Source: Selaginella moellendorffii (Eukaryota; Streptophyta; Lycopodiopsida; Selaginellales; Selaginellaceae). From it: a DNA stretch of 64,000 nucleotides. This document shows positions 22,861-33,620 of this stretch, one piece after another. Each line of letters opens with the position of its first letter. The first letter of the stretch is position 1. The stretch spans positions 172,125 through 236,124 of the forward strand of contig NW_003314376.1 of the NCBI RefSeq assembly GCF_000143415.4, read 5' to 3'. The notes beneath the pieces are model-generated. The model did no database searches. It was not told where the DNA came from and worked only from the letters and a program-made list of their open reading frames with translations. Position numbers and translations under genes: made by a program.

Positions 22861-23037
22861 GCTACTGCTTCCTCTTGATATTCGGCACTTGTGCTTCCTG
22901 GTATGTTCACCATGGAATGGCTTAGGACCACATTTAGAAATGGCATGAGGCCACATGCCATCTTGGGCCCTTGCAATTTCATGGCTAGCGTATTGTCATG
23001 TATGTTTTTACTTGCCTGCAGCTGTGTGTATATCAAG

Positions 23038-23059
23038 ATGGCATGAGGCCTCATGCCAT
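23038..23059. repeat. 22-bp palindrome of the TIR transposon (perfect example)
   Basis: The arm ATGGCATGAGG is followed at once by its exact complement CCTCATGCCAT. Sister sites in this copy: 18727-18748, 19806-19827, 19866-19887, 19943-19964, 21396-21417, 22325-22349, 22940-22961, plus a half-site near 18443. In the complete copy: 53111-53132, 53181-53202, 53279-53300, 53891-53915, 54823-54844, 56245-56266, 56322-56343, 56382-56403, 57472-57493. Consensus arm ATGGCRTGWGG. Likely a protein-binding or hairpin-forming element of the transposon; the role is inferred. Confidence 0.85.
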
Positions 23060-23120
23060 CTTTGGCCCCTGCTAGCCTATGGCCATATTCCTTTTGCCTT
23101 GCTGCAACTGTATATATTTT

Positions 23121-24059
23121 GTGCTATTAGTCAAGCATACTTGACCTGGTTGGAGAAACTCATTCGTTGACTTGCATTTGCTAGTGTTAGGAACCCCCAC
23201 GATATTGAGCTTAGTCCCTCAATATCGCTAGATGATAACTTACTGTGTTTGCCAAACACCCTCGCTATCATGCCCTTTATGTTAGTCTCATTTCGGTCCC
23301 AAATGCTATTTATGGAAAGTGTCTAGATTTGCTCATTTGGCATATTTACGGAATGTAGAGATTGTTTTGAACACAATGGAGTTCGTCCTGTGTCCAAATT
23401 CGCAATCTAGGAACATTCCATATTTAGTAAGTTTCGAGCTTGTCCCAGAGACTAACTCCTGATACTAAGGGAGGCTTGGGATGAAAGCCCAAAGCGTGTG
23501 TTCCTCAAGGGGGGGGGGGGCTATGGGGAGTTCCAAATGTATAGTAGGGATAGTGGGTAGGTTGGGCATGGCCGACCAACTTGAGGCATAGTCTATTTCC
23601 CGCTTGCGTGCCTGTCCTTGTTCTGCACCCGGCTTGGGTCTAAGCCCAAGTTCCACACCATGCTAGCTGGTGGAGTACCCATGTCCTCGCGTTAGGCCAC
23701 CGGTATGCCGAAATAGCGCCAGACTCCGTTTGGCTCCGTTTTGCGTACTGGTCCTGGCATTGGGATGCTGGTTACTCTAGGTCTGTTCCAAGTCGCTCCG
23801 GGCTCCTATCCCTTTGCTCTTTGGGCTTTATGCTCGGGAGTTGCTCTATGGTTTGGTTCCGTCACTCCTTGGCTTCGTGCTTGGGAGTTTGGCACCATTC
23901 TTTTGTTCAGTGGCCCAAGGCCCTGAACCTCGAGTTCCCATGGACACATGGCATATGACACATAGCATGTGTCACGTGGCACAAAGAGGGTTTAGGTTCC
24001 GCTTTGTGGTGTTATCCTATGGTAGATCACCATAGGATAAAGGGTAAAAACCAGATACA
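23121..24059 (+). repeat. Right LTR of element 2 (5'-truncated)
   Basis: Matches 7110-8039 and, less well, 15275-15298. It preserves CACCATAGGATAAAGGGTAAAAAC at 24030-24053, the uninterrupted target of element 1. It ends ATACA at 24059 and is followed by the AGCAT target duplication. Confidence 0.85.
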
Positions 24060-24320
24060 AGCATACCCCTGAGAATCAAAAGAGATGCATGTGGAATCCA
24101 CATGATGGGTTGCTTGATGCGTACGACAGGGCACTCCTTGCAAAGCTGGCAACCATGAAGAATGTTACTAATGCATATAATAATAATACATATAGTAATA
24201 GTACAAACAAGAGGAGGAACAAGGCTAGTGAATTATTTTGCTTTGCAGTGTTATTCAAGATGGGTAGAAGCAATTGGTAAAACCAAGACAATATAAATCA
24301 ATTGGTATGATCTTTAGTAC
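24060..24320. repeat. Remainder of module B1
   Basis: Continues B1 after element 2: the sequence matches 35205-35460. It carries the end of the B-module small ORF (24089-24280 plus). It ends AGTAC, where a gypsy LTR begins; the uninterrupted equivalent at 35455 reads AGTACCAAATAAA. Confidence 0.85.
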
Positions 24321-24495
24321 TGTGAGGGCCAAGTGTACGGTTATGATGCCGTATACTAATATTAGCATAGTGGGATTTTGGTAGCCATCAGATTGGTTTT
24401 AATCTGGACCACTCGCTCTTGTATATAAGCTAAGGTTTTTGGGCTAATGGATATGCACATTTCTGTATTCCCTTTCCATATTCCAGCACTCACAT

Positions 24496-24506
24496 TGGTG
24501 GAAATG
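24496..24506 (+). other. Primer-binding site complementary to tRNA-Ala (gypsy 1)
   Basis: TGGTGGAAATG follows the LTR after one base. It is one mismatch from TGGTGGAGATG, the complement of the CATCTCCA-CCA end of the tRNA-Ala encoded in module B. The exact form is at 48643-48653. Confidence 0.7.
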
Positions 24507-24520
24507 AGGGGCACTTTTGA

Positions 24521-27500
24521 TTGTCCCTAAGGAGTGTCGAGTTTAAGTTGCAGTTATTGCAAGTGGTGCTGAGTCAAGCTTTTGACCTCATTCTTGGTAT
24601 GGATTGGTTGCAGCACAATCATGCTAAGTGTGATTTTGAAGCTTCTCCACCTTGTCTCATACTTCCTTATGTTTCATCCATTCCTCTCACTTCTGTACCT
24701 CTTTTTCCCTTTACTTCTACCTCTACTTCCATTACTTTTGTTTCCACACTATTTCCTCCTATGTTTCCATCTTGTTTTGCTCTTCCCTTTTCTGATCCCT
24801 CCGACGATCTTTGTGTTGCAACGGTGGACTGGCTCATGAAGGAGTATTCTGATCTCTTTGAATTTGACTTATCATCTAGGGCCAAGATTGCCACACGTCA
24901 TCCAATTCCAACCAGGGATGCTCGTCCAATCAAGGTTCCCGTTCATCGTCGATCACCCAAGGAGATCAAGATTTTACATGCAAATGTCAAGGAGATGTTG
25001 GAGAAGGGTGTTATTCGGAAGTCGTGGAGTCCTTGGGCATATGAACCTCATCTTGTGACGAAGCCTGATGGGAGTATTCGTTTCTACATCGACTATCTTC
25101 CATTAAACGAAGTGACAATCCCAAATGTGTATCCTCTTCCTTACACTGCTAATCTCTTGGATCGTCTGGGGTGAAGTCGTTAGTTCACCAAGCTAGATCT
25201 TGCTTCTGGGTACTAGCAAGTACCGATGGCCAAAGAAGATATTCCTAAGACTGATTTTCATACACCATTTGGTTTGTACGAGTTCTTGGTGATGCCATTT
25301 GGTTTGAACAATGCTCCAACAACCTTCTAGTAGATGATGGACGAGGTTCTTTGTGATATGCCGGAGGTGACTGCTGACTTCATTGATGATGTCTTGTTCC
25401 ACTCGGAGGGGACGTAGGAGGAACACGTTCTTGATATTTGTAAAGTGTTGGATCGGCTACGCGATATTGGTTTAAAGCTGAAGCGGACAAAGTGCGTGTT
25501 TGGGTCCAAGGATACAACTTATCTTGGGTACTATATTTCTTGTGAGGGTTTGCAAGTTGATCCTGACAAACTTGTGGCTGTTCTAAAGTTCCCTACTCCG
25601 AAGTGTGTGAATGATGTGTAGCGCTTCTTGGACAAGGTGCAGTATCTTGGTCGTTTTGTGGATCATCTTTCTGATCGCACAACACCGTTGCAAGCATTGC
25701 TGAAGTCGTCAACATCATCTTTCATCTGGTTTTTGGATTATGAGCGGGCATTCAAGGATCTTAAAGAGCTATTGATGACTCCTCTAGTTTTGGCATATCT
25801 TGACTACACTTGACCTTTTATTTTGCGCGTGGATGCTTCTGACATTGGTCTTGGAGGTGTGTTGATGCAAGAAAGCTCGAGTGTGCTTGGTCAATGCCAT
25901 CCCATTGTGTATATAAGCCGTACATTACAACCAGCGGGAACTACTCCACGACAGAGAAGGAGTGTTTAGCAGCAGTTTGGGGTTTCGAGAAACTTCATGC
26001 ATATCTACATGGTTCTTGGACATTACTTGAAGCTGATCATGCTACTATTACTTCATTATTGAAGTGGAAGAACCTGGTTGGTCGTATTGCTCGATGGGCT
26101 TTGAAGCTTCAGATATATGATTTTGATGTTGTTCATCACCCAGAGAGTTCTTTGGCTGATGCTGATGCCCTTTCTTGAGCTCCTCTTCCTTCTCCATTCT
26201 CTTCTCATATTTCTGACAAGCCTGTTGTTCCAGCCTCTATGGATTTTATAGACGAGGATTCTGTGCCGTCAGCGGTTGCTGTACTTGATGTTCAGTGTCC
26301 ACAAGGCACAGAGCAAGATCTACCTTCTCTTGATGAGGTTCGCGAGGCTCAAAAGCTTGAGCTGTGGATTCGAAGGCTTCGAGATGGGTTTAAGAATCCT
26401 GCATCACTTGCTGATAACTTGCCTTTCCGGCATTTACATTCTCAATATCGCCTCGAAGACAGCTTTCTTTATTTTGTGGGGACGGATCCTAATGATCATT
26501 TATGACTGGTGGTGCCTTCTATCTTTATTCTGCGGTTTCTCCATACCTACCATGATTCTCTTGTTCTGGGTGGGCATATGGGATAGTGTAATTGAGAAGC
26601 TGTGCAGGTCTTTCTATTGGCCGAAGATGCGACGTTATATTATCTGGTATGTGCGTAGCTGCGTTTGATGCCAAGCTCGTAATACTCCCCCTCGGGCTAT
26701 ATAAGGATGGTTGGAGTCAATTGTAGTTTCCTGTCCATTTGAGTTTGTGGCATTTGATCTTATGGGACCTTTTCCACGGTCGACTGTTGGCAATGAGTAT
26801 GTTATTATTGTTTTTGACTACTTGATTCGTTGGGTGGAAGTTAGTGCTCTTGCTAGTGCCTCTGCAACTACTGTTGGATACTTCCTTCTCAATCAAGTGG
26901 TGTTCCAGCATTCTTGTTTAGAGCGGATTCTTTTAGATAATGGGCCCGCATTTATGGTTGAGACATTTCATGTTTTGACGTCTCGGCTGGGGATATGCCA
27001 CACTTTCACGAGTCCTTATCATCCACAATCAAACGGTCTAGTGGAACGGCTCGTTCAGAAATTCAAGGGTATGATTGCGAAGTATATAAACTTTCAGCAT
27101 TCAGATTGGGATGGTTATTTGCCGTCTCTTCGGTATGCATATGTCACAGGGGTGCAAAGTTTTATTGGTGCTTTACCATATAAACTTTTATATAGTCATG
27201 ATCCAATATTACCAACGGAGCTGGGTTTACCTTTGCGATTACCACCAGCTGCGGATGCTAGGTCGTGGGATCAGTATTTGACGAGCATTCTTCCACTTGT
27301 CCGAGTGGAGTCTGCCGAACAGTTAGGCCGCGTACAAGTGGGACAACAACGGCGATACAACTCCTATTATTGTCCACCTACGGAGTACAAAGTGCATGAT
27401 TTAGTATTAGTCCGTTTTCCCCATCTTACGGTACGTGGTTTATCTAAAGGGCTCCTTGCGCAGTGGAAAGGACTGTATCGGGTGTTGTGGCAAGTTCAAC

Positions 27501-27680
27501 CACAAGTTTATGAGGTTTGGCATGAGGTCCAATAGGCCGATCCTCCAGAGATTGTGCATGTGTAGCGGTTGAAACGCTTCATACAAAGGGATCAAAAGCA
27601 GTTAATACCACCTACAGATCCGCCGATGCCTCCTCCTAACGTTTTTCCAGATCCCGGCCCATCTACAAGAGAACCCTGAT
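24521..27680 (+). pseudogene. Gypsy pol remnant: RT, RNase H, integrase (gypsy 1)
   Basis: Order: protease tail (DLILGMDWLQHNHAKCDF), RT (VKEMLEKGVIRKS, FVTKPDGS-like LVTKPDGS, FIDDV catalytic box near 25380), RNase H (VDASDIGLGGVL; EKECLAAVWGF), the integrase N-terminal region near 26580-26670, catalytic core (FDLMGPFPRS, LLDNGPAF, YHPQSNGLVERL) and C-terminal region to about 27540. The frame is broken at many positions by TAG or TGA replacing Gln, Trp or Arg codons. Order RT-RNaseH-IN and the motifs place it in Ty3/gypsy. It is dead as a coding unit. Confidence 0.9.
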
Positions 27681-27711
27681 AGTCTTTCATTATTCCGAGA
27701 GGAGGGGATGA

Positions 27712-27887
27712 TGTGACAGCCAAGTGTACGGTTACGATGCCGTATACTAATATTAGTGTAGTGGGATTTTGGTAGCTGTCGGATTGGTTTCAATCCGAAC
27801 CACTCACTCTTGTATATAAGCTAGGGTTTTTTGGGCTAATGGATATGCACATTTCTGTATTCCCTTTCCATATTCCAAGCACTCACA
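27712..27887 (+). repeat. 3' LTR of gypsy 1
   Basis: 176 bp, starting TGTGACAGCC and ending CACTCACA, with TATATAAGC about 60 bp from the end. Followed directly by ATATATATTTATAAATAAAC, the start of module A, a flank also found beside the other LTR family at 62416. Confidence 0.9.
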
Positions 27888-28250
27888 ATATATATTTATA
27901 AATAAACATTTACTTATAAATTACTCATAAAATAACAAAGGACATTTTTTAAAGTTACACTCAAATGGATTTTATAGTAATAAATGTATATTCAGTAATA
28001 ATAAATATAGTGAATTTATTCTGTAAATTAGGTCAGAAGGTAAAACCTCTATTAAATAGGAAATATTGCCACTCAGATCTAAATATTATTTAAATTTAAA
28101 TTTTTTAAAAATACCTGTTTAATAAAAATATTGCCATGAAAACATTAAGAAATTATTCTTTTGTGTACCAGAATATTTGAAAATATTTTTAATGACTCCT
28201 TTTGCTCTCTCTATTATCAGATCTGTATAGGACTACATTAAGTTGTACAT

Positions 28251-28505
28251 TCTTGAGGTCAGTAGGAAGGCATTGATTTGCTTGTTACAACTTACAAGTT
28301 CCAAAGGCATTAGTTTGGTTTTGGTACAAGATCCAGGCAGGACAACATGCTTGGAATACAGGGAATGGAGAGAGGCCACCTTGAAACAAAATCCATCACC
28401 TAGTAAGCTTTTAATAATTGGTTTCTTTGGATTGATCAAGCATGCCCAATATCTCTATTTTTTTGTTCAGAAAAGCAAATGCACTTAAATTTTGAAAGAA
28501 TGTGA
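28251..28505 (+). pseudogene. ORC6 C-terminal exon remnant (A2)
   Basis: Same structure as the remnant at 350-604: YREW motif exon, intron, LNFERM and TGA. Exons 1-7 absent. Confidence 0.7.
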
Positions 28506-28984
28506 AGGTGACGTTTCCAATTTTGAACTTTTGTAAGAAAAACAAGTTACTCATTTTAAAAGACTTTTAGCTATACAAATATGTAGCTAAATATGTTTAC
28601 TAGCAAACCAAAATACCAATTAATATTAGTGTTTAGACAATTTGATTGGTACAGAAGACCATACCAGTTGATTTATATTGTGTTGGTTTTACCAATTGCT
28701 TTACTCCTCTTGCATAACACTGCAAAGCAAAACACTATCCCTCTTCCTCCTCCTCTTGTGATTACTATTACTATAATATGTATTATTATTATAAGCATTA
28801 GTAACATTCTTCATGGTTGCCTGCAGATGCAGCTTCTTGGCTATAGGAACTTGCTGGAGATGGTGGGATTTCCAAAGCTCATCTCTCAAAAGGCTCTTGA
28901 AATGCAACAAAAGCTGCCAGAATCTCCAAGGATGAGTATTAGAATGGTGAAGAGAAAAGTTTAGCATTTTTGTTTCTTTGCTAA

Positions 28985-29016
28985 GGCGAGATAGCTCAGA
29001 TGGTAGAGCGCTTGCC
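28985..29016 (+). pseudogene. Truncated tRNA-Ala 5' half (A2)
   Basis: Identical to the A1 remnant; D-arm kept, anticodon arm onward lost. Confidence 0.75.
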
Positions 29017-29487
29017 ATCAAAATATGTTTGATTATTGGATCGTTCCAGGCGTTTTGACCGATTTTACTGGTGTTGACCTTTGGGGAGCTATGGATGGAT
29101 GTTGCACCGTGAGACTGTCAACAGAGCCATGCATAGATATTTATCTTGTGTTTCTTTTTCCCACTTTTTTGCAAACGAGTAAAAAAGTTTCGTTCACTGC
29201 AAGTACATTAGGATTGAGCCTGGAAAGGAGTTGCCATCAAATTAAAGATGTCTTATCTTTTTGAAATATTGAGCACTTCGTGATTGTGAGATTAAATCGC
29301 TGTTCACATCTAGGTTTGGGCTCTTTGGCATGCTCAGTTCAAGTCCGACAATCCACAGCGTCACAAGCTCTTGTTTTTTTCACAAAGCCAAAAGTACCTC
29401 TTTATTTTCTATTTTCTAAGTCAAGGGTTAGGTTATAATCTTTCTCGCTTGGATTTTTCTATTGTCGAAGCTCTCGTCAGGTAAGCT

Positions 29488-30258
29488 ATGGTCTCTCGCG
29501 CTCACGCCGCCCCAACGCTTGCCCGCCGAGCTCCAGCGCCCTGGCATGGTGGCCATCACCGAGCTTCACACCCGCGAGCTCCAGCTCTAGCTCCAGCACA
29601 TCCACCACACCACCATGGACACCATCCTCGAGGAGCCCACGAGCCAGTGCCAGGTTTAGCTCCAGTTCTTCAAGGTGACGCTCCAGTTCGAGCCCCAGCA
29701 CCAGCTGCTTTCGTTCACCCTGCTCGCGGCCACCCTGCTCATCTAGCTCCAGCGCCTGATGCTTGCCACCACGATCCAGCTCCAGCAGCAGCAGTGTACC
29801 ATCATCATCACGGTGATGGAGCTCCTCTGGTTGTTCACCACCATCACCATGGTCACCACCATGGTCACCACCATGGAGGACGCCACAACCACCACCACCA
29901 CCACCACCACCACCACCATCGTCGCGAGGGTCACGACGCAGCAGTGGCCACACCAACACCCGCAGCAGTAGTTACAGTGGTTCGGAGGACGCCGTGGTCG
30001 CTGCTCCAGCTTCTTCTGTGGGTTTTGGTTGCGATCTTGGTGCTGCTCGCATGCTTTTTGCTCGTGCGATGGATGTTCTCTCGGAGGAAGCAGCGCAGTA
30101 ATGCGATCTTTCAGGATCCCGGGTGGCAGATCGAAGTTGTGGTGGACGATTCTCTGACTGAGAAGAAACAGCTGGAAGCTCACACTCGTGGTTCGCACAG
30201 CAATGGCACTCTGGGATTCTCCTCAAAGTGTCCTGCCAACACTGGCAGTGACGCGTAA
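29488..30258 (+). CDS. His-rich single-pass membrane protein, unknown function (A2)
   Basis: 256 codons from ATG at 29488 to TAA at 30256-30258. Residues 1-100 are rich in Ala, Pro and His; about 100-150 hold long His runs coded by CAC/CAT; a strongly hydrophobic segment (LLQLLLWVLVAILVLL) lies near 172-192, followed by FSRRKQR as a basic stop-transfer and a polar tail of about 60 residues with KCPANTGSD. This suggests one membrane span with the His-rich part on the other side from the basic end. The GC-rich triplet tract is open in other frames and on the minus strand, so the 5' part is less secure than the TM and tail, which module B partly conserves. No family recognised; metal binding by the His runs would be a guess. 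Confidence 0.45.
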   Translation: MVSRAHAAPTLARRAPAPWHGGHHRASHPRAPALAPAHPPHHHGHHPRGAHEPVPGLAPVLQGDAPVRAPAPAAFVHPARGHPAHLAPAPDACHHDPAPAAAVYHHHHGDGAPLVVHHHHHGHHHGHHHGGRHNHHHHHHHHHHRREGHDAAVATPTPAAVVTVVRRTPWSLLQLLLWVLVAILVLLACFLLVRWMFSRRKQRSNAIFQDPGWQIEVVVDDSLTEKKQLEAHTRGSHSNGTLGFSSKCPANTGSDA

Positions 30259-30709
30259 GTCAGCACAGTGCATGCCTTGTCACATGGAAGATTGTGTACA
30301 AACAATCTTCAAGGAGATGAAGTTGCAGAGCAACAAGACAGCAGGGTCTTGCTCACGGACGGTGAAGATCACATACAAGGGTCCACTGGTGGAAGTCACC
30401 AGACTTGGAAGTTATTGCGCAGCTGGCTCGGAACATGGACTGGAAAGTAGAGCAGGAACCTACCAAGTTTCGATTTGACTGAGCTATCCTCTAGAGGTGA
30501 CGGGGGAGCAGACGTTAGTGCACCTCCAAAGGCCAGAGAAGTTGCTTGAGACGAAAGGTTTGAGAAAAGGTAACGTACTACTTTTGCTCTCTGTTCTTGC
30601 AGGTGCTCAAATCTCAACTTCGATGAGAAGAAGCAGAGCAGGGCATAGCGGCCAGATAGGTTTCTCCAGAGTCAAGAGCATCATAAGCCAGGAATCAAGC
30701 AAGTGCAAA

Positions 30710-31240
30710 ATTGTGGAAGTATGGTCGAAGTCTACACTGCGGCTTGCAACACAGGTTGTTTGACAGGATGGGACGAAGAACAGGATAGGTTGGTCTACCT
30801 CGCAAATTAACCCAATGCATTCGTCGCAAGCAGCCTCGTGGACATGTTGAAGCATCAGAAGTGTTCAGGAGGACAAAGAAACACGACGTTGGTTGCCTGG
30901 AACACGATCATCATGGGACATGCACGTCTTCTATCAGATGCAACGAGAAGCTGGCCTGCCTCCAAACGCTGAGACTTTGCATGGAGCAGCAAAACGTCGT
31001 TTCCTGGGATTTGCCAAGAACAACCTTTGCTCTTGAGTGCTATGAGCAAGCCGCAGACTTTCATGGTGGCGCTCAAGGCATGCGGTGACTTAGCAGAGAA
31101 GAGGCTCCACTCGCAGATCTGGGAGAGAAATCTGGAGGGAATCCACTACTCAGCGTGGTCGCTCAATGAGAGAAAAGCTTTTCTTGGGAGGTTGGTAAAC
31201 TTTGCAAGGAAAGAGTGTCATGCAAGGTTGATGGAGCCGT
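30710..31240 (+). pseudogene. PPR protein remnant (A2)
   Basis: Same fragments and frame breaks as at 2470-2990, extended by EPSIKDG near its end, matching the minus-strand B tail (EPSTK). Confidence 0.6.
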
Positions 31241-31260
31241 CAATTAAAGATGGTACCTGA

Positions 31261-32549
31261 AAAGACGTGAAAGGATCCTAGCTGGCATGATAAAAAATAT
31301 GAGAGAAAATACTTATCTCTTAATTAATTTGCTGTGAGTAATTTAGTTATAAACTTATTTAAGATTAATATTATAGTAGAATAAACAAAAATATACTAGA
31401 AAGTGTTTATACGGAAGTTTATAAATTATTAAAAAAAAAGATTAATCTAAATGAGCAACCAACTATAAGATATTAAAATATAATAGAATCTCCAAGCATA
31501 ATTTAAGTATATTCAATACCACCATAGGTTTGCTGAAGCAACCACTTATGGATCTATAGTGTTTGGTTACTTTAAACCTATACAAGTTTATTCACAAACC
31601 TATTTACATTATTATATAGAACTTTTTTCCCAAAACTTCTTTGATTAAACCCATATTAAACTTGGGAGTTAAGTTTCTCCGAGATTTTGTTGTTGATTAG
31701 ATGTTATGTTTTTCTTTTAACCATGCTCTGTACAAATATATAGCTTCTATAATTATAATTCAAGTTCTTTAAATCTTTTTTAATTTCATATTAGTAGACG
31801 AGAAACAACAAACATATGAACATTACAAATACTTGGTCAAAGGAAGCAAACATAGCATACTCAAAAGCATTATAGTTGAAAGTAAAAAATAGCCATCAAA
31901 CAGGAATACCATCATTATGAGTATATAATTCTCAAGTATGGAAGAAATATTATAAATGGGAAGCTTTACAACATCATAAACAACTAATTCCCGAGTTGCA
32001 ATTACATATAAACATTAAAATTCTGAAATCTTTCATCCTTTGCATAGGATGGATCCAAATGTTAAAGTTTGGATTCATCATAACGTCTGAACATGAGGTG
32101 AAAAAAATAAATATTGGTATTTTATTTGAAACTAAAATAAACTTTATCTATAAATTACACTGAAAACAATATAGGGCATTTCTTATAATTACACTCAAAG
32201 AGAGAGTTAATTTTTCAATAGAAGAAAAACGTGCAACCATCACGAAACTTAAATATTAACGACCTTGTCTAGATCAGCTGAAAGAAGGCACAAAGAAACT
32301 TGCCAAGCATCAGCAAGACAAAAGCACACAATTTACTTTGGACAACTCTCTATCATGAAATCAAATTTAGAAAAAAGTACTTGAATCATAGTTACAAAGT
32401 TGTACATTTGTACAGGACAGAATGTAACATCTAATCTACTTGGAGAAGCTTGAGTCCCAAGTTTTCAAGTTAAGTTTAAGTGACCAAACACCATAGATAT
32501 ATAATTTCCTATAGAAATAACCATTTGTGAAATATGATCCAGAGCATGA
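31261..32549. repeat. AT-rich centre between A2 and B2
   Basis: Homologous to 3070-4230, with small indels. No gene seen. It contains the A-lead-in repeat (about 32040-32215) and a short insertion near 31525-31590 absent from unit 1. Confidence 0.7.
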
Positions 32550-32610
32550 TTGTCTCTGATATTTTTATCTTTTGACCATGGTGTGCCCCCTAAGATCCTT
32601 TCGCCTGTTT

Positions 32611-32868
32611 TCATCTTTGTTTGGGTTTTGTTGATGGCTCCGTCAATCTTGCATTACACTCTTTCTCCATTTTCCTCACAAAGTTTACCAACAAGCTCCC
32701 GAGATGAGCAACACCTCCTAATACCCTCTCCACAATAAGATTGTATGTCCATTCCCGTCCCTGAAATAACATGTCATTGATGAAAAAGTCAAAGAACAAG
32801 GTAAGGAGATAAGCTCCAGAGCCTTCACAACTTTTCATGAAACTACCAAGCTTCAGTTTCGCCTTCAC
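32611..32868 (-). pseudogene. Unrecognised ORF remnant at inner end of B2
   Basis: Close copy of the B1 ORF at 4293-4523 with the same EWTYNLIVERVLGG phrase and a different N-terminus caused by a small deletion. No family recognised. Confidence 0.3.
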
Positions 32869-33030
32869 AAGAAGGTACTTGACTTACGTGATGCTTAGGC
32901 CAAGATGGTCGAGCTAGTTAGAAGTCTCTGACTTCAAGCTGTTTTAGCTATAAGATGAAACAAAAAAGCTATGAACTAAAAATTATAGTACCTATGAACA
33001 TCATGCTTTGTAAGGCACTCTCCAGGTACT

Positions 33031-33620
33031 TCAAATGAGTAGTGCAAGAGGAAGTGCCGGAGTAATACTGAACTTGGGGCAGAAAACTTCTTGAGAGGCA
33101 GCCACGTCTCCACACTTCCTATAGAATGTGATGAGTGAGCACGCGAGTAGTGGATTCCGTCCAGATTTCTCTTCCAGATCTGCGAGTGGAGCCTCTTCGC
33201 CTAAGTCGCCCCGTGCCTTGAGCGCCACCACGAAAGTCTGAGCGTTTGGCTGCTGGCTTGCTCATAGCGCTCGAGAGCAAAGGTTGTTCTCGGTGTATCC
33301 CAGGAAAGGATGTTTTGCTCAGCGTGAGGTAGGCCAGCTTCTCGTGCATCCGATAGAAGAAGTGCATGTCCCATGATGATCGTGTTCCAGACATGTTTCT
33401 TCGTCCTCCCGAACACTTCTGACGCTTCCACATGTCCACGAGGCTGCTTGCGACAAATGCATCAGCTTCGTATTCACAATTTGTGAGGCGAGAGTCTTGC
33501 TTTCCAGGTAGACCAACCTATCCTGTTCATCGTCCCATCCTGTCGAACAACCTGTGTTGCAAGCCGCAGTGTAGACTTCGACCATACTTTCACAATTGCA
33601 CTTGCTTGATTCCCCGCTTG
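33031..33620 (-). pseudogene. PPR protein remnant (B2)
   Basis: FMVALKARGDL, then SLITFYRKCGDVAASQEVF and a SSLVDMW equivalent in changing frames. Several indels distinguish it from B1 near 33330-33360. Confidence 0.6.

Larger units (their letters stand above)
18343..23120 (-). mobile_element. TIR DNA transposon, truncated copy (copy 1)
   Basis: It begins with the terminal repeat GCTCTATTTCGTTAAAG (18343 on) and follows the complete copy at 51624-57877 in reverse, up to 23059. Beyond that point it diverges, and by 23121 sequence of the element 2 LTR resumes. The other terminal repeat and the transposase-like ORFs are missing. It holds the minus-strand cargo gene (18783-19750), nine copies of a 22-bp palindrome, two short telomeric arrays and two internally duplicated segments. 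A junction deletion also removed the start of the element 2 right LTR. Confidence 0.85.
6922..24059 (+). mobile_element. LTR retrotransposon 2 (non-coding, carrying nested insertions)
   Basis: It sits in module B1 between two AGCAT target duplications (6917-6921 and 24060-24064). Joining the sides restores the B sequence seen intact at 35190-35215. The left LTR (6922-8039 plus 15275-15298) begins TG and ends CA. It is followed by TGGTATTAGAG at 15301, a near match to the initiator-tRNA-Met primer site. The internal part (15313-18342) has no gag or pol. The right LTR (23121-24059) lacks its first 188 bp. Other elements are nested at 8040-15269 and 18343-23120. With no coding capacity it resembles LARD-type non-autonomous elements. 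Confidence 0.85.
24321..27887 (+). mobile_element. Ty3/gypsy element, internally deleted (gypsy 1)
   Basis: LTRs at 24321-24494 and 27712-27887 (TG...CA, each with a TATATAAGC promoter-like box) flank a pol-only interior. A TGGTGGAAATG primer site (24496-24506) and a GAGAGGAGGGGATGA polypurine tract (27697-27711) are present. Gag and the protease active site have been deleted. The left flank is module B (AGTAC) but the right flank is the AT-rich start of module A, so no target duplication can be seen. Confidence 0.9.
27888..31260 (+). repeat. Module A, copy 2
   Basis: Near-identical to A1 at an offset of 27901 bp up to 29312, then 28240 bp after the stretch missing from A1. Complete for the His-rich ORF. 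Contents as in A1: ORC6 remnant 28251-28505, minus-strand ORF 28701-29021, tRNA remnant 28985-29016, unknown ORF 30268-30600, PPR remnant 30710-31240. Confidence 0.92.

Noticed and set aside
22635-22878. Cys/Ser/Arg-rich ORFs in the minisatellite
   Set aside because: Produced by a 30-bp tandem repeat, open in several frames, with no other support.
23038-23059. CRISPR-like array from the repeated palindromes
   Set aside because: Eukaryotic context, irregular spacing from about 60 to over 1000 bp and shared spacer sequence between copies rule this out.
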